DNA of 64,000 bases from Macrobrachium rosenbergii (GCF_040412425.1 NC_089767.1:617171-681170); one strand, 5' to 3'. Shown: positions 1 to 12,354, counted from the stretch's first letter. Numbers and translations are program-made. The notes: a model not told the origin generated them from the sequence alone.

Positions 1-1687
1 GGCGGGAAGAGGAAATATGTCATAATTATGTACTGTACTCGTACATCCCTACAGACCGAGAAATAAATAACTTTTCTTGTAACGCAAAGAACCATTTGCA
101 AATGAAAAAGTTGAAAGTCATGGATAAAAGAAAAAAGCAGGAGAAAGAAGTTATCCATGAGGAACGTCGCGTTAGTAAGGGAAAGGGACAGAAGTAGGAC
201 CGTTAACTATAAAAGAAATCCCTCCATCTAACAAAAAAAAAAAAAAATAATAATAATAAATTAATAAATAAATAAAAAAAGAAAGAAAAAACAAAACAAA
301 AATAAATGATTGGCCAAGAAGACCAAATCCCTCAGAAAATATTCTCATACTGAATCAATCATATACGGTCTGTATTTTGACATCATATGACTAAACCGTA
401 AAAACATTTATAAAATGTTTATGAAATTCAATTAATGGATAAATTTAAAGATTACGCGGCTAATAGATAATAAGATTAACAGTACTACCATTTACAGCTA
501 ATACTTGAAAACCAAATGCTTGAGTGATTTTGTTTTGCTGAGAAAATAAGAGGTCTTTTCCTTAATAATTAATTGGCCTGAAATGGAGTACCTATGACTC
601 AATTCATTATTCAAAAATGCCAGTCTGAGGAAATGAAAGTCAAACAAAAAGTGCCCCTGACTAATTGACACAGGCAGTTCATTTCGAAATGGTTAAATGA
701 CCCGAAAATTCATATAATGACACGTGCATAATTAAATTCACATTTATTATGGGGGTAAAAATATGCGTATAATTTCGTTTCACCTCAATGATATCGGAGT
801 AAAACATGTTCTCACACTGAGAATGGAGGGAAATCTGAAATCAGTAGCAAAGTCAGGCTTTCTATTGGACAAAGAGTTAGAAATAAATACACTGATCGAA
901 AAATAAGATTTCCTTATAAATACAAGAGGACTCTATTCAGATGACCTTGGTTCTCCTGGTCAACGCAATCTTTGAGTGAAGTAAGAGCCTTTATCCCTTA
1001 CAGGCCTACCGCCCGGACGAAGAAAGTGATAGACAAAACAGACAGACGGATATAAAACACAGACAAGGTGATTCCTACATAAACTCAAGATGGGAGTTAT
1101 AATAAAGAGTCCGTTAAATCTTCGGTATGACTACCGTCAGTTGGTACAGAGCTGGTAAATGGATTACTCCCTTGCTCTGGAACTCAACTTGCCTGGAACA
1201 ATGAGATGGAAGTGGTGCAGGAAAGGCCCTTCTAAGTTCAGCAGCTACTTTCTCGAACGTTTCTCGGTTAAGCAAGTTTGCCAGAAGGAGCACGCGAGAG
1301 AGAAGACAGTCAAATTCAATTAAATCGTCTTCGAGTTCATTTGCATCTATTCTAAACTAGAAGGTGGCGTTGAGACACAGTTGCTTGAGACCTAACTCTG
1401 TACATTTACGACTACTACTACTATTGTTACCGTATTGGAGAGCGATAATAAGAAGGGGTTAACAGAAAGAAGATAAAACCGTTTAAAAACTGATACCGTC
1501 TCCTAAGTATTTAGATACTGATAAAAAGTCGCTGAATCTGTATCAAGTTTGGAATTTTTTCCTTCAAGGAAAGAACAGAAGTGTTTGGACGTTGCGAGAT
1601 TGGAAAAAACTGGGGACATTACATGGTATTTCCTGTTGAGGATGAAATAATACAGCAAATACCATAATCGGCAGATACGAATAATTA

Positions 1688-1690
<3 letters not shown>
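1..1690. other. AT-rich sequence without recognisable gene
   Basis: A-rich runs occur near 230-300, but no open frame here resembles a known protein. I saw no RNA gene, long repeat or transposon end. Confidence 0.5.

Positions 1691-1747
<57 letters not shown>
1691..1747. repeat. (AG)n microsatellite
   Basis: Uninterrupted AG dinucleotide run. Short translated frames across it, such as poly-Leu/Ser on the minus strand, are artefacts of the repeat. Confidence 0.98.
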
Positions 1748-1750
<3 letters not shown>

Positions 1751-3832
1751 TGGCAAAATAGAAAACAAATGACAGAAATAATGAAATCCAGTACAAGCAA
1801 TGAAAAATGTTCGGTTAAACACTAATGGAAACAATTTTCCTGATAAGTGTTTGTGGTGATTTTGTACACGAACTCGACAAGCATTTCCGTCACAAATGCT
1901 TGATTAACCTATTGCATACATCCCCTGTTGTGACTTTACACAATTTTGGGGGTCCACAACAACGTAAATCGAGAATTTCGGATGAGGGGAGGCACAAAAT
2001 TAAATATAATGATGTGCCATGTCCTACTTGACCAGGTGGAAAGGATGCTTCGTCCCGTTCCAACTTCCACTCCTAACCCAACCCGACTTGGCCGAGGACG
2101 CCCTAAACCATACTGAGAATTACAAGTACGCATCCTGACCTAACTTTCCAAACCTAAAATAACCTACCTGACTCAGGGAAGGACGTAGACCCCACTTACC
2201 GAACTAAGACGATGTCAACTGGCAAATCATAAGAGATACAATATTTACTTCAATACTTTTCTTCGCTATACCCAGAAGGGAATGAATGTCCCTGTCTTCC
2301 CCTAAATTTATCATGTCCCTGAAAGACTAAGGTCTTCCACAGTGGTTGATAACTGTTAGATACAGAATGGATTGTAATGGATTAATCAGAATTTTTTGGA
2401 GTAAACGAGAGTCAGTCATGTTCGTGAAAATCACACTAAAACTATCATTAACACCATTTTCCATTTCTAAAATCACTGGCCTCTTAATTAATCAAAGTTT
2501 TCGGAATTTCCTGAATGCAGTCTTTTTAACATTCAGGGCACTTCATCAAGCCCATAGACACAATATATTTTTTCTATTGCAACTAAACAACATTAATACT
2601 AAAGATATTCTTAGAAATTTCTTAGACAAATCACCGGTGATTCACTATAATGAGATGTTAGAACAAAAATGGCTGATTCATGAAAACATATAAAACGTAT
2701 AAGAATGCATTTGCCATTGGTTAATGTGAACTTGTAATTACTACGAAGTCAGACATAGGGCAGGACAATAGAGTGTGTAGGATTCCAACAACTCCCAAGA
2801 AGTGCGTATTATACGGATAACGCGAAAAGTAAGCATCTCCACCGATTTAGATGCAGGAGAAGAATGTCTTCAAATTTGACTGTAATACTCGATAAACTTG
2901 TTGACACTATTTGGTTATGGGTTTAAATCTAACAAACTAAATCAAAACGCTTTGATATAGTCGCTAAAGAATTCATCTGCAAACCATACATCACGACGCT
3001 CATTTTACTCCCTTCATTTATCTGTCCAACTATATTTACATTTTTGTTACAATATCAAAGTCAAGTGGAGAAGCCGTAATACGAATCTAAATAGAAACAC
3101 ATAAAGTAAGGCACGTCACGATTGGGGTGAACGAATAATGACAGAATTTATGAGAAGAGTACGGCTTCAAAATCAGAGTATGTAAAAAAAAAAAAAAATG
3201 TGATAAACAAAACAAAGCATTTGCAGCATGCGAATGATCATATGCAACGAATTATAGAATTCCATCCAGATAACGATAAATCACTTGACGCTCAAGCACT
3301 CGTAATAATTGGTAAATTAAACATGTGTTCTTATTACAATTAACGTATGAGAAAAGGTACAAATACTTTTAGTTAACGTTAGGAGCAATCACACGTGGGA
3401 GGCAGGACACTGATGAATCCATGTTACCGAACCGTAAGGTTAGAGTAGTGAGCTAAGACACTGAAGCCTACGCTTGGACTATGGAAATTTTACAATTTAA
3501 ATGATTCTTGGAGAGCTCAGGGACTTGGGAATGGTTATCATAATTGTTTTTAATATGACAACATCTATAACGGTTGCACCAATCCTCCTATATGAAGTCC
3601 TTGATCTTCGGTTTAAGCCTATGTTTAAATGGAAGTCGATAAAACATACATTAAATTATCGCAGCATTGTTAGGGTAAATTGTATAACAGGATACACCAC
3701 GGACCACCTATGTTAATATAACATTTCCAGTGCAAGTTTCCAGTCAAATAAAATAACCCTGGATAATCAGTCCTGTATAACGGAAGAGTACCAGGCCCTC
3801 AGTCTCGGCCTTGGAATAGCCTACAGGTCTAG
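1748..3832. other. AT-rich sequence without recognisable gene
   Basis: Short open frames occur here, the longest being 115 codons at 2346-2693 on the plus strand. None shows a domain, signal peptide or composition that I recognise. The stretch runs up to the copia target duplication. Confidence 0.45.
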
Positions 3833-3837
3833 GCTAC
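3833..3837. repeat. Target site duplication of the copia element, left copy
   Basis: GCTAC directly precedes the LTR. The identical pentamer directly follows the other LTR. A 5-bp duplication is typical for LTR-retrotransposon integrases. Confidence 0.93.
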
Positions 3838-4094
3838 TGTGACGACAGAGGACATGATGGTGGATTAAATAAAAGCGATCACTACATAAATGAGTCACTT
3901 TAATGGAGAATGTGGGAGATACAGCAGTACAGAGTACCTTCGGCGATGAACTTGCCGGTTACACTACATGGACAAAGGCGGCGTCATGCCACGTATATCA
4001 TAACACAAGAATTATGGGTAAAAACAAATGACTGTACCCAAGCATATAATCAACATTACCAATGCATCATAAATAAAAGTTTAATATTCTAACA
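3838..4094 (-). repeat. 3' LTR of the copia element
   Basis: This is a 257-bp copy differing from the other LTR at 7 hand-counted positions. On the minus strand it starts TGTTAGAATA and ends ACA. Its last 18 bases match the gag start region of the 5' LTR, including the ATG. The one difference there is a synonymous valine-codon change. Confidence 0.95.
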
Positions 4095-4103
4095 CCCCCT
4101 CAT
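4095..4103 (-). promoter_or_regulatory. Polypurine tract of the copia element
   Basis: Read on the minus strand, ATGAGGGGG lies immediately upstream of the 3' LTR. This is where plus-strand DNA synthesis is expected to be primed. Confidence 0.85.
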
Positions 4104-4213
4104 AAACTTTTATTCTCATCAATCTGCAAATTACTGCACATCAAACAAATATATACATCATGGTAATCAAAAACAAAAATATATAGCTATCAAAGGTCAA
4201 TATTACAAAACCA

Positions 4214-5722
4214 TTAATGACACAAATTAAAATAAATCAACTTTGTTTTAGTTACTGGTTTTGTAAACATATCGGCTTTCTTTTCACTTGAGGGGACATA
4301 CACTAAATCAACATTTTTACTCATAACTTCATTACGGATAAAATGATAGCGTATGTCTATATGTTTAGACCTTTGATGGTAAACAGGGTTCTTAGCAAGT
4401 TTAATTGCCCCTTGGTTATTAACAAATAATATGATGGGTTTGACTTCAACATTAGTCATATCAGTTAACAACTGCTGCAAAAATTTTGCTTCTTGGATAG
4501 CAAAAGTCAATGAAACATACTCAGCTTCACAAGAACTTAAAGCTACATTGCTTTGTTTCTTACTCTTCCAAAAAATAAGAGCACTATCAGCATTCATTTG
4601 GTAACAATAACCTGAAATACTTTTACGATCTTCAGAACTACCCCAGTCTGAATCGCAGTAACCAAAAATCTCAATAGTATCATAAGACCTCTTAAAAACA
4701 AGGCAATGTTGTTTAGTACCTTTAAGAAATTTTAGAACATATTTACACATAGCCAAATGACTTTGAGTTGGCCTAGCCATATACTGTGAAAGTTTAGACA
4801 CAACAAAACTTAAATCAGGCCTAGTACAAGTCATGATATATATAAAGCTTCCAACAATGTTTCTATAAAGAGTACTATCAACTAGTTCAGGACTTTCCTC
4901 AAAAGTACATTTATTAACACTTAGATCACAAGGAATTGACTTTGGGTTGCATTCATCCATTTTGAACTTCCTCAAAACTTTCTCAATGAACTTACTCTGG
5001 TTCATTTTTATACAACCTCCATCAAAACAAACTCAATACCCAAAACCATGAAAGTTTCCTAAATCTTTCATCTCAAATCTATGACATAATACACGTTTAG
5101 TGTCAAACAGAACTTTCTCATTACTACTGGCAATGATCATATCATCAACCCAAACCAAAATAATTACTTGAAAGTTATGTCTCTTATTGACATACACACA
5201 ATAATCACTTAATGACTGCTCAAAATGATTTTGAATTAAGAAATCATGAAGCATATTATTCCAATTTCTGCCTGATTGCTTTAAACCATACAGAGATTTA
5301 TTTAATTTCCAAACCAATTGTTCATTATTACTACCCGTTTCATTGTAACCTTCAGGCTGTTGAACAAATATTTCACAATCAATATCAGAATTAAGATAGG
5401 CAGTTTTAAAATCCATACAATGCACAATTAAATCATGTTGTACTGCCAATTGCATAAGCATTCTAATTGAGGTCATACGCACAGTAGGAGAAAAAGTATC
5501 AGTATAATCAACACCTTCAATTTGAGAATACCCTTTTGCAACACAGGGAGCTTTATATTGCTCTTCACCATTTAACCCTTCTTTAATGGCATATACCCAT
5601 CGTCCACCTACAATACAACGGTTGTTTGGTAAACTACACAATTCATAAGTATTGTTATCTCTTAAAGATTGAATTTCATCATCCATTGCAGCTTTCCATT
5701 TGTGACCCACATGTGAATTTAA
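4214..5722 (-). pseudogene. copia reverse transcriptase and RNase H region
   Basis: The reverse transcriptase part runs from about 5722 to 5033, followed by its C-terminal end and RNase H at 5005-4214. Visible RT landmarks are the first catalytic aspartate in CMDFKTAYLN (near 5413), SLYGLKQS, and the active-site motif WVDD near 5150-5141, where YVDD is usual in copia elements. RNase H landmarks are the DSDWG box, SSCEAEY and the HIDIRYHFIRN segment, in the expected order. A TGA at about 5033-5035 interrupts the frame. The frames on both sides are the same, so this is either a point stop or a pair of compensating single-base indels. One residue of the usual YKARLVAKG motif region is altered (YKAPCVAKG). 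The product would copy element RNA into DNA in virus-like particles. This copy is not expected to be functional. Confidence 0.93.
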
Positions 5723-5849
5723 TGCCTCTCTATAGCTTTCAGAAATTTCAGTTACTTTACAACAATAATGAACAGAATAGCCCAGTAAATCAACATTATC
5801 AGGATCAACATATTCTTCAAGATATTTGGGAGCAGTTCGCTCCCTACTT

Positions 5850-6910
5850 GGATAACGGGACTCACCTTCCCTTTCAGTTTCAGTCAAATCTGCATTAATT
5901 TCACTATGCTCATCTTCAACAAGGATAGGTTTAGAAACAGGATCACTTTGATTATCATTAACAGTTGTTTTCTTTTCATTGCAAATGACATTCTCATTAT
6001 CAGAATCTGATTCACTATCTTCTGATTCACCATCTTCCTTTAGACATTGGGATTTATCAAAATTGAATTTATCAGTAAAATGTACTAACCTAACCTTTCT
6101 CAAACTGTCGGTTCCTGGATAATATACAAGATAAGCAGGACTGCATGAATCACAGCCAACAAATATTCCCTTCTCACATCTTGGGTCTAGCTTAGCTTTC
6201 TTTTCTACATAAGCATAACACAGGGAACCAAAAATATGCATATTTTCAAGTTTAGGCTTCTTAGACATTAACACTTCATATGGGGTTTTATCTAGTCTAG
6301 AATTATAGCATCTATTCCCTTTATAAGCAGCTGCCCTAACAGCATAATTCCACATGAATTTTGGTAGCTTTGCTTCAATTAAGAGACATCTAGCCATTTC
6401 AAACAATGTACGCCACATTCTCTCAGCAGTACCATTTTGGTGTGGTGAATTTGGTGAAGAAAATTCTTGTTTAATCTTATTACTTACCAGAAATTCTTTA
6501 AATTCTGAAGAAGTAAATTCTCCTCCATTATCACACCTTAATCTTTTAACAACACCATAAGAACTAGTATCAGCAAGGAATTTCTTAGTAGCATTAAGTG
6601 CATCACTTTTCTGTTTCAAGAAATAAACAAAAACAGATCCTGAATAATCATCTACAAAAACAATACAATACTTAGATTTCTCCTTGATTCAATACTCATT
6701 GGTCCAGCAAGATCACAATGTACAAATTCCATTTTACTCTTTGCTCTCTCATCTGGTAATCTGTTCCTAGATAAATGCATTTTACCTTCATGACAAGTTA
6801 TGCAATCAAAATTACTTTTGTCACTAATTTTCATACCTTCAGCTTTATCTTCTAACTTCAAAATGTCTTTAACATTGCAATGTCCCAAAACCTTATGCCA
6901 CTCCTCTAGT
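5850..6910 (-). pseudogene. copia integrase region
   Basis: An N-terminal HHCC zinc-binding module is visible, with histidines five residues apart in WHKVLGH and cysteines in CITC, in the frame at 6999-6652. The first catalytic aspartate is in HCDLAGPM. The second is in CDNGGEF and the glutamate is in NGTAER, 36 residues later, giving D-X35-E. A frameshift at about 6660-6690 separates the first aspartate from the other two. The frame ending at 6652 passes into the one that becomes open at 6619. Downstream is an acidic linker rich in Asp, Glu and Ser that leads into the reverse transcriptase. Integrase would join element cDNA to chromosomal DNA. The frameshift makes this copy defective. Confidence 0.92.
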
Positions 6911-6999
6911 GAACGAGATTTACATGAGCTTACATTATTTAGATAATACAGCTTACCTTTCTTATTTATTTCAAAAGACACACCATTTGGGCTTATCAA

Positions 7000-7439
7000 C
7001 TCAGAATGATTAGGATTAAAGCTACTGTAGCTCCTTTACTAACAGCTGATTGTACAGAAAATATATTCTGCTTAAAAGTAGGAATATACAAGGCATTATC
7101 AAGAACAACATTTTGTTTTATACCATTTGTATCATAAAGTACAATTTTAGCTTTATCTTTACCTTTAACAATATTCTTGCATCTTGCACCATCTGCAAGT
7201 TCAACCATATGTTTTGATTCATCAAAGTCTTCATCAAAACACTTGAACTTGGATTTATCAGTAATGATGTGGGAAGTAGCACCACAATCAACAAGAACAT
7301 TACATACATCTGTAGATATGTTATCAACAGAGCAACTTATTTTGAAACAAAATTCTTCATCACTATAATTATTAGTGGATCTAGGCTTACAAACATTCAC
7401 AGTTGCACTAGAAAATCTAGTAGGCCTATTAGCCTTTCT
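7000..7439 (-). pseudogene. copia aspartic protease region
   Basis: The motif LVDCGATSHII near 7295-7262 is the aspartic protease active site (D-S/C-G-A-T). It follows the zinc knuckles, as expected in copia polyproteins. The frame continues to a frameshift near 7015-7030. There the open frame of gag-protease (ending 6996) overlaps the next frame (starting 6999) by four bases. A single lost base in a T run would explain it. The protease would process the Gag-Pol polyprotein. Confidence 0.88.
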
Positions 7440-8237
7440 ACATTCATCAAAATTGTGTGTTATGGTTTTGCATTCTTTGCACCACTTACCTCTGTCTTTC
7501 TTCAACTTACACTCGAAAGACTTATGTCCAGGCTTACCACATGAATAACATCTTACTGATGAGCCACTGGCAGACCCACCACACTGAAAATCAGGATTCT
7601 TCTTATAATTCACCTTAAGGACGTTCTCACTCTTCACATTAGGCCTATGTGCCTCTCGACTCCTCATGCTTTCTTCATAACTCTGTAGTAGAGACTTGAA
7701 TTCCAGAAACGTAGGCTCACTATCCTTCTGCATAACAACAGTATTAAATGGAGTAAATTCCTCTGGAAGACCCTTCAACACCATAGCAATAAGAAGGCTG
7801 TCGCTGATCGTCTCACCAGCTGACTTTAACGAAGTAGCGGCTGCCTCCGCTCGAAGAAAATAGTCCGTCACACATTCTTTCCCTCTCATTTTCAGTGACG
7901 TCAGCTCCGTGTAGAGGGAGATGATTCTTGGTTTCCTAGTACCTCAGTAATGGTCCCGTAGAATCTCTAATGCTTTTCTTCCATCGTTGACTGCATCTCT
8001 CATTATTAATTGGGGGCTCTTATCATCTAGAACTTGAACGATCTCGGCAAAAATTTCAGCATTTTTAGCGATGAATTCCGCTGAAGTTCGATCTTCACTT
8101 TCGTCTAGGGTAAGTTTTCGAAGTCTCAGATGGGCTAGAAATTTTATCTCCCACATTTCATATTTCTCGTCATCACCATCAAAATACAACTTCCTCTTGC
8201 TTGAGCTGGGCCCATAACCTGTGACCACAGAGGACAT
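7440..8237 (-). pseudogene. copia gag with two zinc knuckles; premature TGA
   Basis: Translation starts at ATG 8237-8235, inside the 5' LTR. It is the first Met after an in-frame TAA and the only Met ahead of the conserved FDG...W motif of copia Gag, so the start is well supported. The first 98 codons end in TGA at 7944-7946. The same frame stays open through 7890 and beyond, so this is a single nonsense change, probably of Trp. Two CX2CX4HX4C zinc knuckles follow, CYSCGKPGHKSFEC and CKECKTITHNFDEC, at about 7550-7440. Gag would form the particle shell and the knuckles would bind element RNA. I see no separate stop between gag and pol other than the mutation, so the intact parent probably had one fused Gag-Pol frame. 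Confidence 0.93.
8205..8219 (-). promoter_or_regulatory. Primer-binding site matching initiator tRNA-Met anticodon arm
   Basis: Read on the minus strand, GGTTATGGGCCCAGC directly abuts the 5' LTR. It is complementary to GCTGGGCCCATAACC, the anticodon stem-loop segment of animal initiator tRNA-Met. Drosophila copia uses an internal, half-tRNA priming site of the same kind rather than the tRNA 3' end. Here the site is also coding: it spells gag codons 7-11. Confidence 0.9.
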
Positions 8238-8476
8238 GATGGTGGATTAAATAAAAGTGATCACTACATAAATGAGTCACTTTAATGGAGAATGTGGGAG
8301 ATACAGCAGTACAGAGTACCTTCGGCGATGAACTTGCCGGTTACACTACACGGACAAAGGCGGCGTCATGCCACGTATATCATAACACAAGAATTATGGG
8401 TAAAAACGTATGACTGTACCCAAGCGTATAATCAACATTACCAATGCATCATAAATAAAAGTTTAGTATTCTAACA
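8220..8476 (-). repeat. 5' LTR of the copia element
   Basis: 257 bp. It should contain the promoter and the start of transcription. No convincing TATA box could be singled out. The last 18 bases on the minus strand encode Gag residues 1-6. Confidence 0.95.
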
Positions 8477-8481
8477 GCTAC
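8477..8481. repeat. Target site duplication of the copia element, right copy
   Basis: GCTAC, identical to 3833-3837. Confidence 0.93.
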
Positions 8482-11400
8482 TTCTTCGTAATCGAATTTC
8501 CAGATACTTATCATGCATGAAATGATCAGCAAGATGGTTGAAAAAAACAAAAAATTCATTTAGAATCTATAAATTATGATAAATAAGCCATGACACTTAC
8601 ACATTCTGTCCTAGATAAAAGGATCATGCCACCAGCAAATCTTCCTATATCACGTCTTCGATATTACAATCGTAGGCTACTGCTGGTTTGCTCATTTTCT
8701 GTTTTATAATAAGCTGCTTTCGCATGTGTTTGGTTTTTTCAACTCATTGCGAACGGTGCACTATTGTCAAAGGTGACATCACTCGGTTAACACTAGCTGC
8801 ACAAAACAGAACGTTTGACTGTTGACAATACAACGCTGTGCCATGGCATTATGGGAAATTGAGCTCATCTTCTTCCATTTACTGAATGTATATTAAAAGA
8901 AAACGACATTCTGGAGTAGAAGGGTAACGTGAGAATTATTGAGAAGTTGTTAAGGTTTTGACTTCATAGCATGGTGTTATCAATTACGGTGTTTTAAGCT
9001 ACTCAGAGATGTACTGATCTTTTTTATTATATTCTTAATCGTTTGAATGCAACAAAATGCAAAATATGCCAGTCATTCAATTACAATTGAATATAACGGA
9101 TTTCATTTAAAGTACGGATGCAGGGTCACTAGGGAAGACAGTAGGGTGCAGATTTACTAATAAACAAGCAAACCTTATTAAGCCATTGTAGTTAAAATTA
9201 TATAATGCACTTACACTTATATAGTTAACAAAATGTATTTCACGGTGCTCTCTCAATGTAAGTATGAACTACAAGTGGTATACATCATCCTGACGTATGT
9301 CTCGCGTAAGTTTTAATGGTGATTCTACGAATAAGTCTACTTATTTTAGGTTCGTTCATTCCGAATTATTCTTCCACCCTTATATAAATTTTCCCTCATG
9401 ACATAAAATGCGTCTTTCTTTTTTCCCTAAAGATGGTACAATGTATTTAATTAAAAACTCTCAAGGAGTTTTGTCTTTATTTTTATTATCACGATTCACC
9501 AGCTTTTTACGTTCTCCTACCACGCCATCCTCGACAAGGAAAACGTCACCGTCATTTCTTCCCATCTTCCTATTCTTAGATCGAAGGTTCGTCCCTTCCC
9601 TTGGTGTCTACACGTAAACTTAACTAAACTGAGTCCTTTTATCAACAAAGAGTAACGGGATTATACCTTAGGGGAGAGCATTATGAATATTCAGTAATAA
9701 GATACTGGTAATTAATTATGTGTAGCGATAAACAATTAATAAGCAGGATACAGAGAGCTTCTTTAAGCAAAGAACGAACATAAGCGTGAAATTACAGTTT
9801 ACCTTTAATGTTCTTAAACAGGTCCACCATGAATAAATATCGGCCAATTATAAAAAAAAAAAAAAAAAAACATTCAGTTATGCAGATATGACAAAACTTA
9901 GACCAACTAGTCAAAATATAAAATCAGTTTTATTGACAACTGACTTTACAAAATTCATGCTTCATAAAAGGTACTGATATTTGCGTGCGCTAGGCAGAGG
10001 GAGAAAGAGACAAAATGAAGTAACTGAAAAAGAGCCTTTAAAAATGAGCGGGATCATATTCTCGAAAAGACTCCTCGTCAAGGGAAAAGACCACCAACTC
10101 GAGGTTCAACACGAAGTTTCTTCGTAATCCTCTCGTAATGTCGGTGCAGTTCACAATAAACAAATGCGCCAAGCAAAATATCAAACGAAGGCGAAATTCC
10201 TAAAATAGTTACATATTTTAAACTGTTAACTGTTAACCGTGTGAATGATTTATTCTTGTTTGCCTTCTCAGGTCCTTTGGCTTAACCTGAAGTCAACGGG
10301 AAAATACTTGATGACGTCAAACAACATGAAGTATTCTATGTAACAAAAGTTATAAATATACGTCAAGTGAAATTATTCTAAAGATTATTTTAAAGGTCAT
10401 TTCAGTGAAAACCCTGCACATTGCTTCTTGCCAGATTATTTGGGAAAATCATTCGAAAGATATAGTCAAATCTATATTGCATCTGGTATGGACTACTAGC
10501 TGAAATCACTGAATTATTGATGAAGTATACGACTTGCAAGTTCGGTTGTGCTCAAGAAATAAAGGACAGATACATAGCCAAATCTGTTTATCGTACCATG
10601 CAAATAACAGAAATTCCAGCAGCAAAAATTGGAGGAGAATTGGTTATATTGCGATCATTTCCGTTGACTAAGTAAAACTTACAGTTGTAAAAAATCCAGG
10701 TGGAATACGGCTAGACTCTCAAATAGAAAAATGGGTAACACGCATGAATTTCCTTTTCACTTTCACTGAAGGTTAAGGTTAACTCCAACAATACTTCCAG
10801 TGAAGCAAATCTTCCAAAAAATAATTTCGAGTAGCACGAAAACAAGAGACGAAAGCACGAAATAGCACCTGTTTTATGACCTAAAAACGAAAGAATTAAA
10901 AAAAAAACATGCTGTTTTGGAAAAGAAAATACAACGTTCTGGTATTAAACACGCCAGAGAGGCTGGAGTAAAGGTGAGAGGGTCTTAAGCTAGAAAACTA
11001 GTGCGTGGGGCGGGAGGGGGTCGGGGATTATTATGAAGGGCCAAATGAGGCGAATAAACCGCGATATTTAAAAAAAATAAATGTCAAGTGTTTTTCTCTT
11101 TTGGAGCTACAAAACGATTTTTTTTCTATTATAAAATACAAAATATAAGAGTTTTCAATTAAAATTAAGAAGGCACATAAAGCTAATTCGTAGGCTTTTG
11201 CTATCATACTAATGGCAGCAGTTTAATAAAACGAACGGCATGAAATCGAACAAAATATCAAGAGCATAAAATAAAATAATAAAAAAGTAAGATTGTTTAT
11301 CCTTCCCTAAGTACGTTTCCGCTATCGTGACTTTCCTCTTACGTGATTTTTTTCTGTTCCTTTTTTCTGTACTCAATTTCACCTTCGCTTTTACGTCCCT

Positions 11401-12354
11401 TGTGTCCTGAATCCCCAAGTCTTCCAATCTGCTACTGGGTAGCAGTATTAAGATGAGGGCGTGAAACCTTTCATCTTGCTCGATCGATCGCAACTCCGTG
11501 TCAGCTCCCCAAATTCATTTTTGGTCGTTCTCCCATGATCTCCCCTAGGCACTATAGTAGGTCACGCGTTCTGTTCATAACTATAATGCATATTTTAACA
11601 TAAGGACAAATGGAAATGCCTTGAAAAAAAGACACCTAAATTTTTTGAGGACTGGGAGCTAACCCTAAATCCTCCAAAAGCATTTAACGATAAAAGCGTT
11701 TTTAAGAGCCACGAGTGAATATGGAAATGAACAGGGGAAGGGGAGGCGGGGTAATGTTAAGAAAGAGCACGACCGACTCATAAAGTGAAAAACATGAAAG
11801 AAAAAGAAGAAAGAAACGTTGGTCTTGAGAACTGGCATAAAATACATGGAGAAAACCTTCATGAAATCTACTGACATAATGCAGTTACTGATGAAAAAGA
11901 TGAACAAATCATACATATTACGTGGTGCTTTTGATTCAATTGGCATTCCATTAGATAACAGAAGGAACGCGTTTACTAAACAGTGGGTCCTCAAAGATTC
12001 GTAGGTAAGAAACGCTAAGACAGGTAATTTTTTATTTGCTGAAACAATGTTAACAATGTCACTCATGGTGGCTTCATGCATATTCGGTCAAATACAAAAA
12101 TCCAAGGTTTCGACGCCTTTTTGGGAGAAATAAATTTCTAGCCCATGGGCACTAGTACTGCTGAGCTTGAGCTTGAGAAATACCGAAGTAAACTAAAAGC
12201 AATTATTGAAGGCTAAAATGCTGTAGACAAAACTGTCCTGGCCCGAATCTATAGACAAAAAATGGAAATGAACGAAACATAAAAGCAGAGCTATAAAGCC
12301 TAGCACCTGGGCACTTTCGACCATTCAGAACTCAAAACACGAAAAGAGAGAGTT
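8482..12354. other. AT-rich sequence without recognisable gene
   Basis: There are no long frames or recognisable domains. An A run of 18 bases lies near 9853-9870, and short A or T runs are frequent. Minus-strand frames near 11.2-12.1 kb are low-complexity (Lys/Arg- or Phe-rich) and look fortuitous. Confidence 0.45.

Larger units (their letters stand above)
3838..8476 (-). mobile_element. Full-length Ty1/copia LTR retrotransposon, recently inserted but mutated
   Basis: The element is 4,639 bp long and transcribed on the minus strand. It has two 257-bp LTRs beginning TGTTAG and ending in CA when read on the minus strand. A perfect 5-bp target duplication, GCTAC, flanks it at 3833-3837 and 8477-8481. 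Internal domains in order are gag with zinc knuckles, protease, integrase, reverse transcriptase and RNase H. Integrase before reverse transcriptase is the Ty1/copia order. The primer-binding site touches the 5' LTR and a polypurine tract touches the 3' LTR. Only 7 of 257 LTR positions differ by my hand count (about 2.7%), which suggests recent insertion, yet the coding frame carries a premature stop and several frameshifts. The decapod GalEa-like clade of copia elements is a plausible home, but I cannot confirm that without a tree. Confidence 0.96.

Noticed and set aside
3910..4092. 60-codon frame duplicated at 8292-8474, looking like a repeated gene
   Set aside because: Both are the antisense of the two copia LTRs.
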